Positions 58,889 to 60,895 of a DNA stretch of 60,895 bases are shown piece by piece (the first letter of the stretch is position 1; each line of letters begins with the position of its first letter). The notes beneath the pieces were generated by a model. The model searched no databases, was not told the DNA's origin, and saw only the letters and a list, made by a program, of their open reading frames with translations. The translations under genes were made by a program, and so were the position numbers. The stretch covers positions 413,939 to 474,833 of the forward strand of contig JAMPAX010000001.1 in the NCBI GenBank assembly GCA_023667015.1, written 5' to 3'. This DNA comes from Muribaculaceae bacterium (GTDB lineage: Bacteria > Bacteroidota > Bacteroidia > Bacteroidales > Muribaculaceae).

Positions 58889-58919
58889 TTGCAAGGGTAG
58901 AAAGTTTTTTCTACCTTTG
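58889..58919 (+). promoter_or_regulatory. Promoter of tRNA-Tyr
   Basis: TTG at 58,889-58,891 and TACCTTTG at 58,912-58,919, 20 bases apart, ending 12 bp before the mature tRNA. The same geometry is seen at 17,675, 19,261 and 42,233 in this window. Confidence 0.8.
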
Positions 58920-58931
58920 CAGTATCAAATA

Positions 58932-59014
58932 GGGCGAATACCAGAGTGGCCAAATGGGGCAGACTGTAAATCTGCTGGTTTATACCTTCGGTGGTTCGAA
59001 TCCATCTTCGCCCA
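58932..59014 (+). tRNA. tRNA-Tyr (anticodon GTA)
   Basis: 83 bases. The acceptor GGGCGAA pairs with TTCGCCC, the anticodon arm is GCAGA-CTGTAAA-TCTGC (GTA), the long variable arm and T loop GGTTCGAATCC are present. CCA is not encoded. Confidence 0.96.
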
Positions 59015-59044
59015 CATCAGTTTTAGCAGTAACAACTTTTATAA

Positions 59045-59086
59045 GGCGGAAGTTTTCGTGAGAAATCTTCCGCCGGAATTTTTTTA
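59045..59086 (+). terminator. Terminator of tRNA-Tyr
   Basis: Stem GGCGGAAG/CTTCCGCC followed by GGAA and seven T residues, 31 bp after the tRNA. Confidence 0.85.
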
Positions 59087-59160
59087 TAGGTCTGTTGATT
59101 GCCTATATTGAATGTTAAATGCCAAACGTTGTAGAGGCACGTTGGACGACAAACCAACTG

Positions 59161-59193
59161 CCGCATTATGAACGCTTAGCGTTTATAATGCGG
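59161..59193 (-). terminator. Hairpin containing the PAS gene stop codon
   Basis: CCGCATTAT-(n)-AACGC/GCGTT-(n)-ATAATGCGG, about 14 base pairs with one internal mismatch and a 3-base loop. On the minus strand the loop is the TAA stop of the PAS gene. No T run follows, so it is either a terminator of weak type or an mRNA 3'-end stabiliser. Confidence 0.55.
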
Positions 59194-59511
59194 CATGTCT
59201 GCCGGAAAGGGGATGGAGAATTCTACCAGGCCGGCTATCTCGCCGTCGCGACGCCACGGCGTCTGGTAGATTAGTTTGTGGATTCCCTCTTTTTCTATTG
59301 TGTAGGCATTTGTAGTGCCCTGTGTCATCATCTCTTCGATTTTCTTGCGTGCATGCTCCGGATGATATTGCATCAGGTCATGCCCTATGATGTCACCATG
59401 TCGCGCAAAGGTTTGGCGCGAGCGCTCGTTCATGAAGAGTATCTTATAATTGCAGTCGCAAATCGTAACAGCACATCCAATCTGTTCCGCCCAGTCTATG
59501 TATTCTTTCAT
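59176..59511 (-). CDS. Single-domain PAS protein
   Basis: 111 residues made of one PAS fold: GCAVTICDCNYKILFMNERSR at the start, DIIGHDLMQYHP (the loop after the central helix) and HKLIYQTPWRRDGEIAGLVEF (final strands). No kinase, GGDEF or HTH domain is attached. It may sense a small ligand or redox state and act by binding partners. Single gene between tRNA-Tyr and a coiled-coil protein. Confidence 0.88.
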   Translation of the reverse strand: MKEYIDWAEQIGCAVTICDCNYKILFMNERSRQTFARHGDIIGHDLMQYHPEHARKKIEEMMTQGTTNAYTIEKEGIHKLIYQTPWRRDGEIAGLVEFSIPFPADMPHYKR

Positions 59512-59526
59512 ATAAAACCTTAATTA

Positions 59527-59558
59527 TCATAATGTCATAATGTCATAATGTCATAATG
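59527..59558. repeat. Four tandem copies of TCATAATG
   Basis: The 8-bp unit TCATAATG occurs four times in a row, 16 bp upstream of the PAS gene start. Repeats of this kind can change number by slippage and alter promoter spacing. Confidence 0.85.
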
Positions 59559-59605
59559 ACTGTCAGCTATCGGACTTTAACCAAGTGAAGAAATAATCCT
59601 TAGGA

Positions 59606-60523
59606 TTATTTCTTCATTTCAAAGGAGCGAGAGGCGAGTCGATAGCCGTCGCAGAAGACTTCTACTTTATAACTTCCGGCTACTAGGGTTGACGATACTC
59701 CCCAATATACCGATACCGAGACTTCATCGTTGGAGTATTCTACCTGTCGGTGGGCTGTGGCTGATAGTGTCTGGCCGTCATAGCTGAAGGAGGATCCTCC
59801 TCCCAAGACGTTCCCTTCGGGCCCTATAATGCGCACATAGAAGTCTTTCATGCCGGGAGCGGCTGTGTTGTTGGGACTTACTATGAAGCTTACACCAAGC
59901 TTGCGTGCTTTGGTGATGTTTTTCTCATGTTTGTCTTTCTTATTGTATGCTCCAAGACTCAGGTTGGTGATGTTGAGTTTCTTGGCTCGCTGTACGGTCT
60001 GTGAGAGTTCGGCGTTCTGACGATTGGCACTTTCATTCTCAGATGCCAATTGAACATTACGCTGCTGCACTTCGTCAAGCTCACGTTTCAGTCCTTCGTT
60101 TTCTTCTCCCAAGCGTTTGATTTCCTCTAAGTAGTGACGAACGATTCCTTTAAGGGTGACAATCTCAGCTTCAAGTTGCTTGATGCGTGCGCGATTGGCT
60201 TTATTGCTGCTTTTCTCTTTATCAAGCTGGCTGAGAAGGTCTTGCACTCTGTTTTTGGCGGCGTTATACTGCTCTATCAGTGAGTCGTTCTGCAGGTATA
60301 CTTGCTGGTCTTCATATTGAGCAAAGTCGGCGTTTAGCTGGTTGAACTCATTGGTCAGTTGCAGTCGGTCATTGGCGATGGCGAGGGAATCGAGTTGCAT
60401 CTGAGTGTCGTTGACTTGCTTCTCTTTGTCGGAATTGTTGATAATCAGAACGGTGATGAGGGCAGCTAAGCCGAGGAAAATGGCTATGCCACCATAGAGA
60501 ATGATTTTCTGACTCTTAGACAT
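59606..60523 (-). CDS. Membrane-anchored coiled-coil protein
   Basis: 305 residues: an N-terminal membrane helix (ILYGGIAIFLGLAALITVLII), a long coiled coil from about residue 30 to 185 (repeats such as ENEGLKRELDEVQQRNVQLASENE), and a C-terminal domain of beta strands (LGVSFIVSPNN, FYVRIIGPEGNVLGGGSSF). Such proteins are common in Bacteroidetes but not characterised; the beta domain may be periplasmic. It precedes no obvious operon partner; a LysM gene lies upstream. Confidence 0.8.
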   Translation of the reverse strand: MSKSQKIILYGGIAIFLGLAALITVLIINNSDKEKQVNDTQMQLDSLAIANDRLQLTNEFNQLNADFAQYEDQQVYLQNDSLIEQYNAAKNRVQDLLSQLDKEKSSNKANRARIKQLEAEIVTLKGIVRHYLEEIKRLGEENEGLKRELDEVQQRNVQLASENESANRQNAELSQTVQRAKKLNITNLSLGAYNKKDKHEKNITKARKLGVSFIVSPNNTAAPGMKDFYVRIIGPEGNVLGGGSSFSYDGQTLSATAHRQVEYSNDEVSVSVYWGVSSTLVAGSYKVEVFCDGYRLASRSFEMKK

Positions 60524-60599
60524 TGTTTTTAGTTGATGAGGTTAGGAGTTGATGAGTTGATGAGTATTTGCGAGCGGGGAGCTCGCCGTACTTGGGGGG

Positions 60600-60895
60600 T
60601 TATCTGCGTTTCTTTTTGTTGCCTTTCTTTTTCTTGTTGCTTCCTTGGTCTTGACCTTTTTTCTTCTTGGAACCTTTGTTGGCTGCTCCTTTCTTGGGAA
60701 TGGTCAGCTTGTCGCCCGGATGGATCATGTCGCCGGCTCGCGGGTTGGCTTTCTTGAGGTCTTCTACACTTACTCCGTGGCGTTTGGCTATCGTCGATAG
60801 GTTGTCGCCGCTGGCTACTGTATGTTGTACTACTGCCGGCTCTTTCTTTTTATTATTTTTCTTTTTCTTCTTGTCGGGAACTACGGGTTCTTTCT
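60600..60895 (-). CDS. LysM-domain protein, C-terminal part (runs off the window)
   Basis: The last 97 codons of a gene that begins beyond the window edge. A LysM domain (TVASGDNLSTIAKRHGVS, then GDMIHPGDKLTIPK) sits between very Lys-rich stretches (KKKKKNNKKK before, KKKKGNKKKRR after). LysM binds peptidoglycan N-acetylglucosamine, so a cell-wall association is likely. The basic tails are unusual and may bind nucleic acid or anionic polymer. Confidence 0.85.
   Translation of the reverse strand, partial: KEPVVPDKKKKKNNKKKEPAVVQHTVASGDNLSTIAKRHGVSVEDLKKANPRAGDMIHPGDKLTIPKKGAANKGSKKKKGQDQGSNKKKKGNKKKRR

Noticed and set aside
59527..59558. The TCATAATG repeats as a CRISPR or iteron array
   Set aside because: The unit is only 8 bp, directly tandem without spacers, and there is no replication gene nearby.

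Overview
The window is Bacteroidetes chromosomal DNA, most likely order Bacteroidales and plausibly a Muribaculaceae-type gut commensal. Family level is inference. Support comes from TAnnTTTG -7 promoter boxes (several with TTG exactly 20 bp upstream), the gene order sigma-54 activator / lptE / TPR protein / secG, the pdxJ-exbB-exbD-tonB cluster, two giant proteins with type IX secretion-like C-termini, and weak Shine-Dalgarno usage.

Region 1 (1 to about 14,534) is an AT-rich integrative element in the 3' end of a tRNA-Leu(CAG) gene. A 13-bp copy of the tRNA 3' end is present at base 1 and again at 14,535. Next to the tRNA are a tyrosine integrase, an excisionase-like HTH protein, a small membrane protein and two serine-recombinase paralogues, one of which has lost its catalytic residues. 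The rest carries an ADP-ribosyltransferase/NADAR pair, a D12-class adenine methyltransferase fused in frame to a NUMOD-type DNA-binding protein, a compact protein with family-A polymerase motifs A, B and C, a family of paralogous small acidic proteins, and genes of unknown function. No conjugation or virion genes are visible. Three promoters on the left arm share a CCAATATTGG palindrome exactly 28 bp upstream of the -7 box, which suggests an element-specific regulon.

Region 2 (14.5 to 30.6 kb) is core genome: secG, a TPR-like protein, lptE and a sigma-54 activator (one minus-strand operon); an acetyl-CoA hydrolase/CoA-transferase family protein; miaB; a 1388-residue protein with a Schlafen-type AlbA_2 domain; tonB/exbD/exbB/pdxJ; the divergent CBS protein/nadK/aroK operon; and an Lrp regulator.

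Region 3 (30.6 to 33.5 kb) is a tight three-gene operon: a steroid 5-alpha-reductase family membrane protein, an Old Yellow Enzyme flavoprotein and a short-chain dehydrogenase. This combination matches the A-ring steroid/bile-acid reduction clusters described in gut Bacteroidales.

Region 4 (33.5 to 53.2 kb) holds an orphan minimal nucleotidyltransferase, two paralogous proteins of about 1585 residues that look like type IX cargo, a DUF2752 protein, a PurN-like/dispanin fusion, an MsbA-like exporter divergent from a lipid A-type acyltransferase, and a TolC/HlyD/two-permease export operon with no ATPase in the window.

Region 5 (53.5 to 60.9 kb) has a MATE pump followed by a shortened RelA/SpoT enzyme and a 7TM-HD phosphodiesterase, which together suggest ppGpp and c-di-AMP turnover. 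Then come tRNA-Tyr(GTA), a single-domain PAS protein, a coiled-coil membrane protein, and the C-terminus of a LysM protein that runs off the window.
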